In this document: one piece after another, positions 25,074 to 34,489 of the stretch | How the letters are laid out: every line of letters starts with the position of its first letter | Numbering within the stretch: position 1 is the first letter of the stretch | Source: Xenorhabdus anantnagensis | Lineage (GTDB): Bacteria; Pseudomonadota; Gammaproteobacteria; Enterobacterales; Enterobacteriaceae | DNA length: 64,000 bases | Assembly: GCF_028598555.1 (NCBI RefSeq) | Contig: NZ_JAQRFN010000004.1 | Span: 186,001 to 250,000, forward strand | Reading direction: 5' to 3' | Position numbers and translations under genes: made by a program | The notes under the pieces: generated by a model | Database searches by the model: none | What the model was told of the DNA's origin: nothing | What the model saw: only the letters and a program-made list of their open reading frames with translations

Positions 25074-26480
25074 CTATTTTCGAAGTAGTTTTTTCAATAA
25101 GTAAAAGGTAATAAAAGTGGCGGCAACATTGTAAAGCATACTGTGAACAAAAGCATTTTGATATGTGACAAAAGGCGATGTATCTATTCCATTAAAATGC
25201 CACTGAACTAACACACTAATTACGGCAACACCAAAAGCAGCACCAATTTGTTGTAAAGTCGCAATTACACCTGATGCCATACCGGCAAATCGCACATCAA
25301 CAAAAGCCAGAACAATATTGAGCAATGGTGTCATGACAAGCCCCTGACCATATCCAAGGAATATTAGAATCGGAAAAATCACAAATAATGCTTTCATGGA
25401 TAATAATGCTTCCGTAGATAGTGCACTAATGGCAACAATCAGAGCAATAAAGGAAAGCATATAAAGTAACCCACCGATAGTTATGGCTTTGCTGCCAAAG
25501 CGTTTAATCCAATAAGGAGCATTGAGTGAAGATAAAACAAAACCTATGCTTGCAGGAGCAAAAATCAATCCTGCATCGAATGGGTTGAAACCTAAGCCAT
25601 TTTGTAAAAACAGGGCGAAAACAAGAAAGAATGAGCTGGAAGTGGAATAGACAAATAAAACCAATAAACAGCCTAAACTAAATTGTGTATTTTTTAATAA
25701 ATCGAAATTGAATAGCGGTGTTTTTCCCTTAGCAGCGTGGCGTTTTTCATGACGATAGAACTGCAACAGTACCAGACAAGCTAAAAAAAGTAGTGCCCAG
25801 CACCATATTGGCCAGCCTAATGTTGGTCCCATTAAAATTGGCAGCAATAAAGCAGAAATTCCAATGCTGGACAGTGCCACCCCAGTTAAATCTAATCCCA
25901 TTTTTTCTTGAGCAATACTTTCGTTGAGATAACCTGAGAAAATCAAAGCTAACAAACCAATAGGAACATTGACCAGAAAAATTGAGCGCCATTGTAAATC
26001 CCATAAATTGGCGGAAGTTATCCAACCACCCAGAGTTTGGCCTGCAATGGCAGCGAAGCCTAAAGTCATCCCTAACAAACCAAATGCTTGACGGCTACTA
26101 TCGCCGTCAAAGCTGACACGAATACTGGCATAAACCTGTGGAAATAATAATGCGGCTGATAATCCTTGTAAAAACCGTGCAAAAATCAAAAAAGTTGCCG
26201 TAGATGCCATGCCACAAAGCAATGATGTTAGAGTAAAAGCGAGTATACCTAACTTAAATAGTCGCTTTCGTCCAAATAGATCACCTAAACGTCCTCCTGT
26301 AATCAGTAATAAACCGAATCCAATTTCATAGGTTACGATAACAAGTGAAATCTGGAAAAAACTTGCCTGTAAGTGTAATTGAATATTGGCAATAGCAATA
26401 TTGACAACGAAAAGATCAAAAATAGTCACAAATCCGGCTGATAACAAAACTGACAAAGCTAAATAATCCTTTTTAGTCAT
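25074..26480 (-). CDS. MFS transporter, DHA2 (14-segment) multidrug type
   Basis: 468 residues from ATG 26480 (GAGGATT upstream; a GTG 15 bases earlier is less likely). Fourteen membrane segments are predicted. The motifs GGRLGDLFGRKRLF between segments 2 and 3 and LGMTLGFAAIAGQTLGGWI in segment 5 define the DHA2 drug:proton antiporter group. It is divergent from a MmyB-type regulator that most likely controls it. The exported compound is unknown. Confidence 0.87.
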   Translation of the reverse strand: MTKKDYLALSVLLSAGFVTIFDLFVVNIAIANIQLHLQASFFQISLVIVTYEIGFGLLLITGGRLGDLFGRKRLFKLGILAFTLTSLLCGMASTATFLIFARFLQGLSAALLFPQVYASIRVSFDGDSSRQAFGLLGMTLGFAAIAGQTLGGWITSANLWDLQWRSIFLVNVPIGLLALIFSGYLNESIAQEKMGLDLTGVALSSIGISALLLPILMGPTLGWPIWCWALLFLACLVLLQFYRHEKRHAAKGKTPLFNFDLLKNTQFSLGCLLVLFVYSTSSSFFLVFALFLQNGLGFNPFDAGLIFAPASIGFVLSSLNAPYWIKRFGSKAITIGGLLYMLSFIALIVAISALSTEALLSMKALFVIFPILIFLGYGQGLVMTPLLNIVLAFVDVRFAGMASGVIATLQQIGAAFGVAVISVLVQWHFNGIDTSPFVTYQNAFVHSMLYNVAATFITFYLLKKLLRK

Positions 26481-26585
26481 GATATGAATCCTCACAAAGT
26501 TTGAGATAAACGGATTTTAATCACGTCATTAGCCTGTTACAATTTAACTCTTTATACTATTACTAAAAGTAATGGGTTGAAATAA

Positions 26586-27374
26586 ATGACAAAAATGAAA
26601 AGATCCCGTACCGAATTAGCCAATTTTTTACGTACTAAAAGAGAAAACACCAGTCCTGAATCCGTTGGATTGCCTCACATCGGGCGTCGTAGAACCCCGG
26701 GGTTAAGGCGTGAAGAAATAGCAGCTTTAGCAGGTGTTGGGGTAACTTGGTATACATGGCTGGAACAAGGTCGGGAAATTGGAGTATCCGCTGCTTTTTT
26801 GGATAATCTTGCCAAAATTTTAAAACTGACTACCGCTGAGCGCAGGCATTTATACCTACTGGCGCACATGCGTGAGCCTGTCGAAACAGGACAAACGTGG
26901 TGTGTTGTATCTCCCTTTATCAAACAAATTATGGATGACTTATCCCCCCACCTAACTTATGTGCTGAATTTGCATTGGGATGTTTTAGCCTTTAATCAAC
27001 CCGCAGATGAGTATTTTTGTTTCAGTCAATTTGAAGGTGAACAGCGTAATTTCTTGTGGTTATTATTTACCAATGAGCATTATCGTGAATTATTATGCCA
27101 TTGGGAACGAGATGCTTATCGTTTACTGGCTAGCTTTAGGCGGGATTATGCGCTTGCCGCTAAAAACAGTTATATTCAAACGTTAGTGAATAAGCTACTT
27201 AAGATATCACCTGATTTTTATGATATGTGGCATAAGCATGAAATCTATGAGCCTTGTAATGGCGTACGGGAGCTGAATATAAATGGGCAGGAAACGGCTT
27301 TCGATTACACATCAATGATTACCGATTTAGAAAGACATTTACGTTTGATTGTTTATGCCAAAAAACGCAACTAA
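26586..27374 (+). CDS. XRE/MmyB-type transcriptional regulator
   Basis: 262 residues. An N-terminal XRE helix-turn-helix contains the actinobacterial-style signature RRTPGLRREEIAALAGVGVT followed by WYTWLEQGR. A MmyB-like ligand-binding domain follows from about residue 105 (PHLTYVLNLHWDVLAFN). This family binds fatty-acid-like or aromatic ligands and usually represses a neighbouring exporter or oxidoreductase. The divergent DHA2 transporter, 105 bp away, is the likely target. Confidence 0.85.
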   Translation: MTKMKRSRTELANFLRTKRENTSPESVGLPHIGRRRTPGLRREEIAALAGVGVTWYTWLEQGREIGVSAAFLDNLAKILKLTTAERRHLYLLAHMREPVETGQTWCVVSPFIKQIMDDLSPHLTYVLNLHWDVLAFNQPADEYFCFSQFEGEQRNFLWLLFTNEHYRELLCHWERDAYRLLASFRRDYALAAKNSYIQTLVNKLLKISPDFYDMWHKHEIYEPCNGVRELNINGQETAFDYTSMITDLERHLRLIVYAKKRN

Positions 27375-28026
27375 TTGATCGATTTAATTATACCTATTTA
27401 TTGGTAGGTGTATTTAATTTCACATTAAATTTAAAAGTAATTTTTTAAAAAATAAATGATATAACATTTTTTGTATGTAATGTTTTTATTAAAATAATCC
27501 TTATTAAATAATTTCAGCAAAGTCTGAAATGATTTTTATATTAATACCCAATAAAATTCAAAAAATGAAACCTATAACAAACTTATTAACTTCCTTGATA
27601 TAAAAATCAGTATAATAAACCATCACAAAACCAAGTGTTAAAAATAATATCAACCCATTAAAAAAATTACATATCAATAACAATTAGCATCATGACAATA
27701 ATCATAATCCTGCAACATCATGTTTTAATGTTATTTATTAAACCTTTCTCTCATGGCTATGGTTTTAGTTTTGTTTCAAAATGGTTATAAAATAGTTAAA
27801 TTTTTTGCTTGCGTTTTGGGTTTAATTATTATCCTATAGCAACTTGCGGACATGAAACACTATGTTCGGGATTATTCTATAGATAGTAATAAATATAGAG
27901 TGGGAACGGTATTGCCTACTTATTCAAATTCAACAATCGGTTTTATTAATAAGGACTTTTCAAGGAGCGATGTGCCAAATAGCGAATTGAAAGTTACCAC
28001 TTTTTAAAAAATGGAATCTCTATATT
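27375..28026. other. Long AT-rich intergenic region
   Basis: About 650 bp, very AT-rich up to about 27830. I see no gene, hairpin terminator or RNA. The last 200 bp should hold the promoter and leader of the autotransporter gene. AT-richness suggests H-NS-type silencing, which is an inference. Confidence 0.5.
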
Positions 28027-31000
28027 ATGAAAAAAAACAATTCGGCACGACCGATCTTTTTGTGGATGACATTATTTTTTGGACTATTACCTGTTAGTGC
28101 TTCAATGGCTGCAACTGAATATCAGGAAAAAGGCAAGAAAAATGCACCAGATAGTTGGTTATCAGATGAATTTAATCATCAGTGGGGATTAGCTGCTATT
28201 GGTGCTCATTATGCTTATGCACGTGGTTACACAGGAAAAGGCATTAATGTTGGTGTCTTGGATGAGGCTGTTACCCACCATCCTGAATTTGCAAACAAAC
28301 TGAAAATCCTGAGCCCTAACGATCCCTGGAATTACGATAAAAACCCCTATACAGGGATTATCAGTTTCGGTGCCCATGGTAATCATGTTTCCGGAATTAT
28401 TGCAGCAAACCGGGATGGTAAAGAAATGCACGGCGTAGCATTTGATGCAGGGTTGATTACAGGAAAATATTTGCAAAATCCGTATAACCGCACAGAAGCC
28501 ATGATCCAAAGTAATGCGCGCGTTATCAATAATAGTTGGGGTGTTCGCCCTCGCTATGAAATTGATGCAAACGGCAATCCTAAACGATGGGAAAATGGGA
28601 CGGTCAAGTATTATCCGGTCACATTGCAAGATGTGATTGATTATGTCAGACCAATTAAAGATGACTTGGATCGGTTAAGCCGTTCTCCAATCCCAGAGAG
28701 TGATGATTATATAACCAGAAGCGCGGGTCTATTACGGGCGGCCCGTCATGGAAAATTAGTTGTTTTTGCTGCGGGAAATGCCAATAACTATAACGTTACT
28801 TGGATGCATGCGGGTATGCCCTATTTCTTCCCTGATGCATTGAAAAACTACCTCAGCGTTGCCAACCTGACCAGAGAAAATAAAATTAATTTATCATCAA
28901 CGCGTTGTGATTATACCGCCAGCTACTGTTTGTCCGCACCAGGCACAAAAATTTACAGCAGTACCGGAAATTTCGTTTCTAACGTGAATGGCGACATTAA
29001 TGAGGAGGCTTTCGAAAAAGGGGAATTGGAGATTGCTCCCACCTATGAGGCCTACACCGGTACATCAATGGCTTCACCCCATGTTGCGGGTGCCGCAGCG
29101 GTCTTGATGCAACGTTTCCCCTACATGACTGCCGGACAAATCGCTGATGTCCTAAAAACCACAGCCACCGATTTGGGTGATCCCGGAATTGATGATATGT
29201 ACGGTTGGGGAATGTTGAATCTGAAAGATGCCATTGATGGTCCCAAAATGTTCATCACCGAAAAGGATATTCCCAAGAAATACTATATTCCCGGCTCCTA
29301 TACTGAAACTCAATTTATCGCCAATATTCCGGGACTCGGGGGAGTGATCGAGCAAGGCACAACGGTAGAGCGAGTTTGTGGCAGTTATGAATGCGCCTAT
29401 GACAGTTGGAATAACGATATTACTGGTTACGGTGGGTTGACTAAAATCGGTAACGGTACACTCGAACTCGCCGGTAAAAATAGTACCTATAAAGGCCCGA
29501 CGTTGGTAGAACAAGGCCGTTTGCAGGTTAGCGGTTCCATCACGTCAGATGTAACGGTACAAGATGGCGCAACCCTCGGCGGTGCGGGTACGGTCGGTTC
29601 ACTTATGGCTAACACCGGCGCCAATATTGCCCCCGGCAACTTAAGCTCAAGCGGTGTGTTGAACGTTGAGCACAATGTGACCTTCCTGGCGGGTTCACGT
29701 TATCTGGTGGAAGTGGCCCCCAATAGCCAAAATTATGGTGATCGTATTGTCAGCAATGGACTGGCAACGCTGAAAGGCGGAGAAGTGCAAGTCACGCTAG
29801 AAAACAGCAGTAACTTGTTATCGAAGCAAGAAGTCCGCAGCTTGCTGGGCCAGCAATACAAGATCCTACAGGCAAACAGGGGGATCAACGGGCAGTTTAC
29901 TACTGTCGTACCAAACTATTTGTTTGTTGGTACCAATCTTAGCTATCACTTGGATCGCGTGCTGTTGGATATCAACCGCAATGCCACCCCATTTGCCAGC
30001 TTGGGTGTGACCGCCAATGAACGTGCGGTCGCGAACGCGGCCGATACGCTGAGTTTAGGACATCCGGTTTATGAAAGTATCTTGATGTCGGATACGCCAG
30101 CACAAGCCCGCCAAGCCTTCCGACAACTCTCTTCCGGGCAGATCCATGCGGATATCGCTGCGGCACAAATCGATAATAGCCGGTATCTGCGCGATACCCT
30201 GAACACCCGTTTACGCCAGGCTGACGGGGGCGCTGTCGGGCAGGATATCAAAGCGGATAAAAACGGGGCGTGGGCGCAAATCATCGGTAACTGGCAACGG
30301 GCTGATGGCAACAGTGAAGTCAATGGTTACCGTGTCTCCAACTATGGTGTGTTACTGGGCGCGGACAAAGACTTGGGCAATGACTGGCGGCTCGGTGTTG
30401 CCACCGGGTATATCCGCTCTTCTTTGAATGGTGGAGATAATACGTCAGCACGCAGCAATAATTTCCATTTGGCACTGTACGGCAGCAAGCAAATTGATGC
30501 ATTGGCGTTGCGTACCGGTGTTGCCTACAGCTGGCACCGTTTTGATACCAAACGCTCGGTGGCGTTTGGCAGTCAATCGGACAACCTGAACGCGAAATAT
30601 AGTGCGCAAACGGGGCAATTGTTCACTGAAGCCGCTTACGGCATGAATACCGCCTGGATGAATCTGGAGCCATTTGCCAACCTGTCTCATGTTAACTTCC
30701 GTCATGATGGCATAAATGAACATGGCGGTGCCGCTGCATTGAACGGTAAAAAACACTCAAAAAATGCAACGCTCTCGACATTAGGTTTACGGGTCAACCA
30801 AAAATGGCAGACTGAAAATGAACTGACTGTGGGCGTTTATGGTGAATTGGGCTGGCAACATCAGTTTGGCAATGTCGATCGTGATACCCAGTTAAGTTTT
30901 AGCAACAGCAATGCAACGTTTACGGTCAACAGTGTTTCAGCCGCACGTGATGCAGCGGTCATTAAAGCCGGTACAGCATTGGGTATCAATGAAAACACCA

Positions 31001-31083
31001 GCTTGTCTCTGGGTTATAACGGTGTTTTATCTGGCAGCCATAAAGATAATGGCGTGTTCCTGAATGCCAATTGGACGTTCTAG
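28027..31083 (+). CDS. Subtilisin-like autotransporter serine protease
   Basis: 1018 residues in three parts. A signal peptide ends near SMAA. An S8 protease domain (about 45-405) has Asp79 in GVLDEAV, His117 in GAHGNHVSG, oxyanion Asn251 in AAGNAN and Ser347 in YTGTSMASPHVAG. A beta-helical linker contains a PATR-type repeat (GTLELAGKNSTYKG...LVEQGRLQVSG), and a C-terminal autotransporter barrel (about 740-1018) ends NWTF. It belongs to the NalP/Ssp1-like type V secretion group. The barrel exports the protease to the cell surface or medium, where it could degrade host or neighbour proteins. The Asp motif is DEA rather than the usual D[ST]G. It ends in a strong terminator. Confidence 0.92.
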   Translation: MKKNNSARPIFLWMTLFFGLLPVSASMAATEYQEKGKKNAPDSWLSDEFNHQWGLAAIGAHYAYARGYTGKGINVGVLDEAVTHHPEFANKLKILSPNDPWNYDKNPYTGIISFGAHGNHVSGIIAANRDGKEMHGVAFDAGLITGKYLQNPYNRTEAMIQSNARVINNSWGVRPRYEIDANGNPKRWENGTVKYYPVTLQDVIDYVRPIKDDLDRLSRSPIPESDDYITRSAGLLRAARHGKLVVFAAGNANNYNVTWMHAGMPYFFPDALKNYLSVANLTRENKINLSSTRCDYTASYCLSAPGTKIYSSTGNFVSNVNGDINEEAFEKGELEIAPTYEAYTGTSMASPHVAGAAAVLMQRFPYMTAGQIADVLKTTATDLGDPGIDDMYGWGMLNLKDAIDGPKMFITEKDIPKKYYIPGSYTETQFIANIPGLGGVIEQGTTVERVCGSYECAYDSWNNDITGYGGLTKIGNGTLELAGKNSTYKGPTLVEQGRLQVSGSITSDVTVQDGATLGGAGTVGSLMANTGANIAPGNLSSSGVLNVEHNVTFLAGSRYLVEVAPNSQNYGDRIVSNGLATLKGGEVQVTLENSSNLLSKQEVRSLLGQQYKILQANRGINGQFTTVVPNYLFVGTNLSYHLDRVLLDINRNATPFASLGVTANERAVANAADTLSLGHPVYESILMSDTPAQARQAFRQLSSGQIHADIAAAQIDNSRYLRDTLNTRLRQADGGAVGQDIKADKNGAWAQIIGNWQRADGNSEVNGYRVSNYGVLLGADKDLGNDWRLGVATGYIRSSLNGGDNTSARSNNFHLALYGSKQIDALALRTGVAYSWHRFDTKRSVAFGSQSDNLNAKYSAQTGQLFTEAAYGMNTAWMNLEPFANLSHVNFRHDGINEHGGAAALNGKKHSKNATLSTLGLRVNQKWQTENELTVGVYGELGWQHQFGNVDRDTQLSFSNSNATFTVNSVSAARDAAVIKAGTALGINENTSLSLGYNGVLSGSHKDNGVFLNANWTF

Positions 31084-31115
31084 TCAGTAAAAATCGCTTA
31101 TTATCCTCAATAATA

Positions 31116-31158
31116 GGAACTCACTGTCGGTAAACACTGACAGTGAGTTCCTCGTTTT
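31116..31158 (+). terminator. Rho-independent terminator of the autotransporter gene
   Basis: GGAACTCACTGTC (31116-31128) pairs with GACAGTGAGTTCC (31139-31151), 10-base loop, then TCGTTTT. It resembles the hairpin at 32819. Confidence 0.9.
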
Positions 31159-31263
31159 GGGGCATTTGTATCCGTTTTAATACAAATCACTTTGGTAGAA
31201 CTGAACAATGATTAAATTAGATAATGAATCCAAGTCATTAGATATATCCAAAGGAGGAAAATT

Positions 31264-32781
31264 GTGACTTATCATAAAATTATATTAATTAGTTTGTTCT
31301 CGGTTTCTGCAAGTTCAAGTGCTTTAGACTTAAACACTGCTACTTTAGCAGCAGCAAATGATAATGGTGCTCCATTAATGCAATCAACCGATCCTGATGC
31401 TGAAAAGTACAGAACTGTTGGTAAATTAAATGCCTACTCACATTGTACAGCAACCCTGATTTCTGGTGAGAATACACCGAACAAGGATACACCAGCACTG
31501 ATACTCACTGCTGGGCATTGTATAAATAGTAATGTGGGTACAAACGACGTGATCGTTGATCAGCCAGCACCTGAATATTGGCAATATACCCCAGATTACT
31601 TCATTGATAAGAAAGATGAAGTATCATCAATAAAAATCAATCGTATTTTATATTCAACGATGAAATACGAAGATATCGCGGTTTTACAATTGGATGCAAC
31701 TTATGGTGACTTAGCGAAAAAAGGCTATCATCCTTTGAAGCTGAAGAAAAACCTTAAAATGAAACATCAACCTATTGTGTTGACTCATATTCCTGTTGAT
31801 AACGTTGATTACAATTATGCTTATCTCAGAAAATCTGAGTGTAATATCACCGGAAAATCACCGGTATTGTATGAAGGTAACTCCCCGTGGATTTGGTCGC
31901 CGGTTTTCTCCACTAACTGCGCTGGTGTAGTTGGTGGAACGTCTGGCTCTCCTGTTTTTGAGAAAGATAAAACAGACGTGATTGGTGTAATGAATACGAC
32001 AACAACACCGGGAATGACCGGCTGTGGATTTGGCAGACCTTGTACCATCGAAAACAATAAAGGTATTCCAACAGAAGGCGCTAGCTATTTCATCCCCGTA
32101 GATAGCATTGCTAATGCGTTGACAAAGGATAACAAGCTGGATCTTTCTAAACTTGAAAATAACAGTGGTAATGTTCTGGAAAGGAGTACGCCTTGGTCAC
32201 CTTGGGTAACTCAAAGCGTTAATCCTATTAATGGGGAGGAAGCAAAATGGGATATCGTTATCAAGAAAGGAGCTAACGTTAAGAATATTCGTTATAAAAC
32301 AGGTTTAATCAGCGATGTAAATTGTGCTGATGAAACGGAATACAGTGCTTCTATTCCTGCAAGCCAAAGCCCCCTGGAAAAAAAGCTGGTTCCTAAGCAA
32401 GATGGGATCTATAAACTCTGTGTTATTCACCAGAATAATGATGGTCAATGGCAAAATACAAAAGATGCCTCAGTCATGTTACGGGAAATCGATAATATAG
32501 CACCATCAATTAAACCTACTTTAAATGTGAAAGGTCTTGAGAGTGATAGCTGGTTTGTGACTACTGAAAGTAGTGCCTATGAAATCACAAATATACATGT
32601 GAAACATGGCCCTAAAGCGACAACTAATTGCGACGATAAAACAGATTACAAACCTTTCTGGATGCCAATCGTACTGAAAAAAGCTGAAGCTCCATGGCGT
32701 GTTTGCGCATATGGTGAAGATATGGCACGAAATTCTGGCCCAATAAATGTACTTGATATTGAAGAAAATACTGTTAAGTAA
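31264..32781 (+). CDS. Secreted trypsin-like (S1) serine protease with repeated C-terminal domains
   Basis: 505 residues starting at GTG 31264 with a strong AAAGGAGG. A signal peptide ends near SSA. The S1 triad is His85 (LTAGHC), Asp137 (YEDIAVLQL) and Ser227 (GGTSGSPV), and cysteine pairs are present. After the protease (about 25-300), two related domains of about 90 residues each carry the pattern NC-x-D-[EK]T-[ED]Y followed by a second Cys (KLCVIHQN, RVCAYGED). These are probably disulphide-bonded beta-sandwiches. Exported, likely digestive or virulence-related. It is separated from the autotransporter by a terminator, so it is transcribed on its own. Confidence 0.85.
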   Translation: MTYHKIILISLFSVSASSSALDLNTATLAAANDNGAPLMQSTDPDAEKYRTVGKLNAYSHCTATLISGENTPNKDTPALILTAGHCINSNVGTNDVIVDQPAPEYWQYTPDYFIDKKDEVSSIKINRILYSTMKYEDIAVLQLDATYGDLAKKGYHPLKLKKNLKMKHQPIVLTHIPVDNVDYNYAYLRKSECNITGKSPVLYEGNSPWIWSPVFSTNCAGVVGGTSGSPVFEKDKTDVIGVMNTTTTPGMTGCGFGRPCTIENNKGIPTEGASYFIPVDSIANALTKDNKLDLSKLENNSGNVLERSTPWSPWVTQSVNPINGEEAKWDIVIKKGANVKNIRYKTGLISDVNCADETEYSASIPASQSPLEKKLVPKQDGIYKLCVIHQNNDGQWQNTKDASVMLREIDNIAPSIKPTLNVKGLESDSWFVTTESSAYEITNIHVKHGPKATTNCDDKTDYKPFWMPIVLKKAEAPWRVCAYGEDMARNSGPINVLDIEENTVK

Positions 32782-32818
32782 GTACTATTAAATCTAAGTA
32801 TTGTTAAAGAAGTAAAAG

Positions 32819-32859
32819 AACTCACTGCTGGCAAACGCTGGTGGTGAGTTTTCTTTTTT
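32819..32859 (+). terminator. Rho-independent terminator of the trypsin-like gene
   Basis: AACTCAC (32819-32825) and GTGAGTT (32844-32850) with inner CTGG/CCAG-like pairing, followed by TTCTTTTTT. Its sequence is clearly related to the hairpin at 31116-31151. Confidence 0.85.
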
Positions 32860-32970
32860 AGATATAAAGCTCAACCGGACGAAAACAAAGTTAATTTTTC
32901 CAACAAATCTGTTCTAGCAACCTTCTTTACGTGATTATAATTTGTCCTTTTTCACAAAAAGGAGTAAGAC

Positions 32971-33417
32971 ATGGATACCGTTGAGCAATTGCACGGAACC
33001 TACTTTTATGATGGAACGCCTAATCTTTCCGCTGGAAAGCTATTTTTTTGGATCATGATTGATGAAACACTGGATCATTTTGGTATCACTGATATAGCCG
33101 GAATATTTGCGATTTACCTAGGTCTGAATAACATTCCCGTGACAGGTAAACCGGCGGGCGCGACGGAGGGAACGTCGCGCGCATCGAAGTATGCCAGACG
33201 ATTATTCAGGAAAAAAAAGATGCCGAGGCGTCTTCCTACATGGATAAATTTTCCACCAAACACTAAACGGATTATGACAAAGAAACTCAGTACATTTGTA
33301 GGTAGAACTATCCCTTTAGTGGGTTGGGTAATACTCGCTAGTGATGTAGCGGCTATTACTTATAAGGCCGTCAAAAAATATAACACTATCGCCAACCGAA
33401 AGGATCGCTTATGGTAG
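32971..33417 (+). CDS. STM2901-family protein
   Basis: 148 residues. The opening DTVEQLHGTYFYDGTPNLSA followed by GKLFFWIMIDETLDHFGITD matches the STM2901 family of Salmonella, Yersinia and relatives, as I recall it. A basic central section (RRLFRKKKMPRRLP) and a C-terminal hydrophobic helix (IPLVGWVILASDVAAITYKAV) suggest membrane association. Family function is unknown. AAGGAG precedes the ATG. The stop overlaps the start of the DUF1493 gene (ATGG-TAG), implying translational coupling of the pair. Confidence 0.7.
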   Translation: MDTVEQLHGTYFYDGTPNLSAGKLFFWIMIDETLDHFGITDIAGIFAIYLGLNNIPVTGKPAGATEGTSRASKYARRLFRKKKMPRRLPTWINFPPNTKRIMTKKLSTFVGRTIPLVGWVILASDVAAITYKAVKKYNTIANRKDRLW

Positions 33418-33776
33418 ACCGGACAAACATAGAGAGCGAGGTGTTTGCATGGTATGAAGCAGAATATCATGGGCCAATTTTCCCTTTTCTTCCTTTTTTC
33501 AAAACGCCCAAACTTACCCTTGAAACGAGTCTTTCAACCGGGAAGTATCCTTGGTCGTGGGAAGATGCGGAAGATATCCTCGCTGAATACTTTGAAAAAT
33601 TTAATGTAGAGCCACGTAATTTTTCATTTATAAAATATTGGCCGAATGAAGAAATCTTTATGCCTTTGAACTTTTTAAGGAAAGAGGAGAATAAATATAA
33701 ATATATTGAACCGAAACCGCTCACAATGGCCATGTTGGTTAACTCGGCAAAAGCGGGCTATTGGCTTTATGACTGA
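33411..33776 (+). CDS. DUF1493 family protein, copy 1
   Basis: 121 residues, an acidic, cytoplasmic protein of the DUF1493 family. The centre, SLSTGKYPWSWEDAEDILAE followed by YFEKFNV, and the end MAMLVNSAKAGYWLYD are identical in the next gene. It starts inside the STM2901 stop region (7-base overlap), a pairing seen in other enterobacteria. Function is unknown. A small helical, acyl-carrier-like fold has been suggested for the family, which I cannot verify. See the second copy downstream. Confidence 0.75.
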   Translation: MVDRTNIESEVFAWYEAEYHGPIFPFLPFFKTPKLTLETSLSTGKYPWSWEDAEDILAEYFEKFNVEPRNFSFIKYWPNEEIFMPLNFLRKEENKYKYIEPKPLTMAMLVNSAKAGYWLYD

Positions 33777-33856
33777 ATAGACGGGCTGTATTGCTACAGC
33801 CCTTGCATGTTACGCGGTTTTCCGTTCATTTCTATCGCCAACCGGGAGGATCGTTT

Positions 33857-34213
33857 ATGGTAGACCGGACAAACATAGAGAGCGAAGTGTTTGCATGGTA
33901 TGAGACAAATCACAATGTGCCAATTTTTTTGTGTTTCAAAAAGCCCAAACTTACCCTTGAAACGAGTCTTTCAACCGGGAAGTATCCTTGGTCATGGGAA
34001 GATGCGGAAGATATCCTCGCTGAATACTTTGAAAAATTTAATGTAGAGCCACGTAATTTTTCATTTATAAAATATTGGCCGAATGAAGAAGTTTTAATCC
34101 CATTGAATTTTTTAAGAAAAAAAGAAAATAGGGTTAAATACATTGAGCCGTTACCCCTCACAATGGCCATGTTGGTTAACTCGGCAAAAGCGGGTTATTG
34201 GCTTTATGACTGA
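33857..34213 (+). CDS. DUF1493 family protein, copy 2 (tandem duplicate)
   Basis: 118 residues from ATG 33857, which has GGGAGGA nine bases upstream. It is almost identical to copy 1 over residues about 1-15 and 35-90. It differs mainly at two segments: the loop near residue 20-30 (NHNVPIFLCF versus EYHGPIFPFLPFF) and the strand near residue 85-100 (EEVLIPLNFLRKKENRVKY versus EEIFMPLNFLRKEENKYKY). The 25 bp before it (TATCGCCAACCG...GGATCG) repeat the end of the STM2901 gene, so the duplication included the coupling junction. The ribosome site here is improved over copy 1. Confidence 0.75.
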   Translation: MVDRTNIESEVFAWYETNHNVPIFLCFKKPKLTLETSLSTGKYPWSWEDAEDILAEYFEKFNVEPRNFSFIKYWPNEEVLIPLNFLRKKENRVKYIEPLPLTMAMLVNSAKAGYWLYD

Positions 34214-34489
34214 TTAGCATGCGCATTTTTGGAAGTCCGACCCTGTTCCTAAATAATAATCTGCTGTCCACTCGTTATCGAAATCGTAAAACTGAGCTAA
34301 TGTGCTATCCTGATAGAGTCGATCAATTGTCATGTCAGATAAACCTTAGTATCATTTTAAACTTCTCATTTTCGCTATCCCTATTCTTTTTCTTTATACC
34401 ATCATCTCATCATCTCATCATTTTTCATTAGTTATCTCTTAACTCTGTTTCTATCAATCCTAATCCTGTTTTAATTTAAGGGGGCTGAG
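34214..34489. other. Intergenic region with a 39-codon minus-strand frame
   Basis: A minus-strand frame (34333 to 34214) encodes 39 residues with protein-like composition (AQFYDFDNEWTADYYLGTGS). There is no clear ribosome site and no family match, so it may be the end of a lost gene. The remainder is T-rich and holds the promoter of the MFS gene. Confidence 0.3.

Larger units (their letters stand above)
33387..34213 (+). repeat. Tandem direct duplication of about 0.4 kb
   Basis: Unit 1 spans about 33387-33776 and unit 2 about 33830-34213. Long stretches are identical (for example 33534-33640 and 33976-34082, apart from single bases), with divergence confined to two short segments. Confidence 0.8.

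Noticed and set aside
33467-34170. Long minus-strand frames opposite both DUF1493 genes
   Set aside because: They are reverse-strand shadows duplicated along with the real genes.
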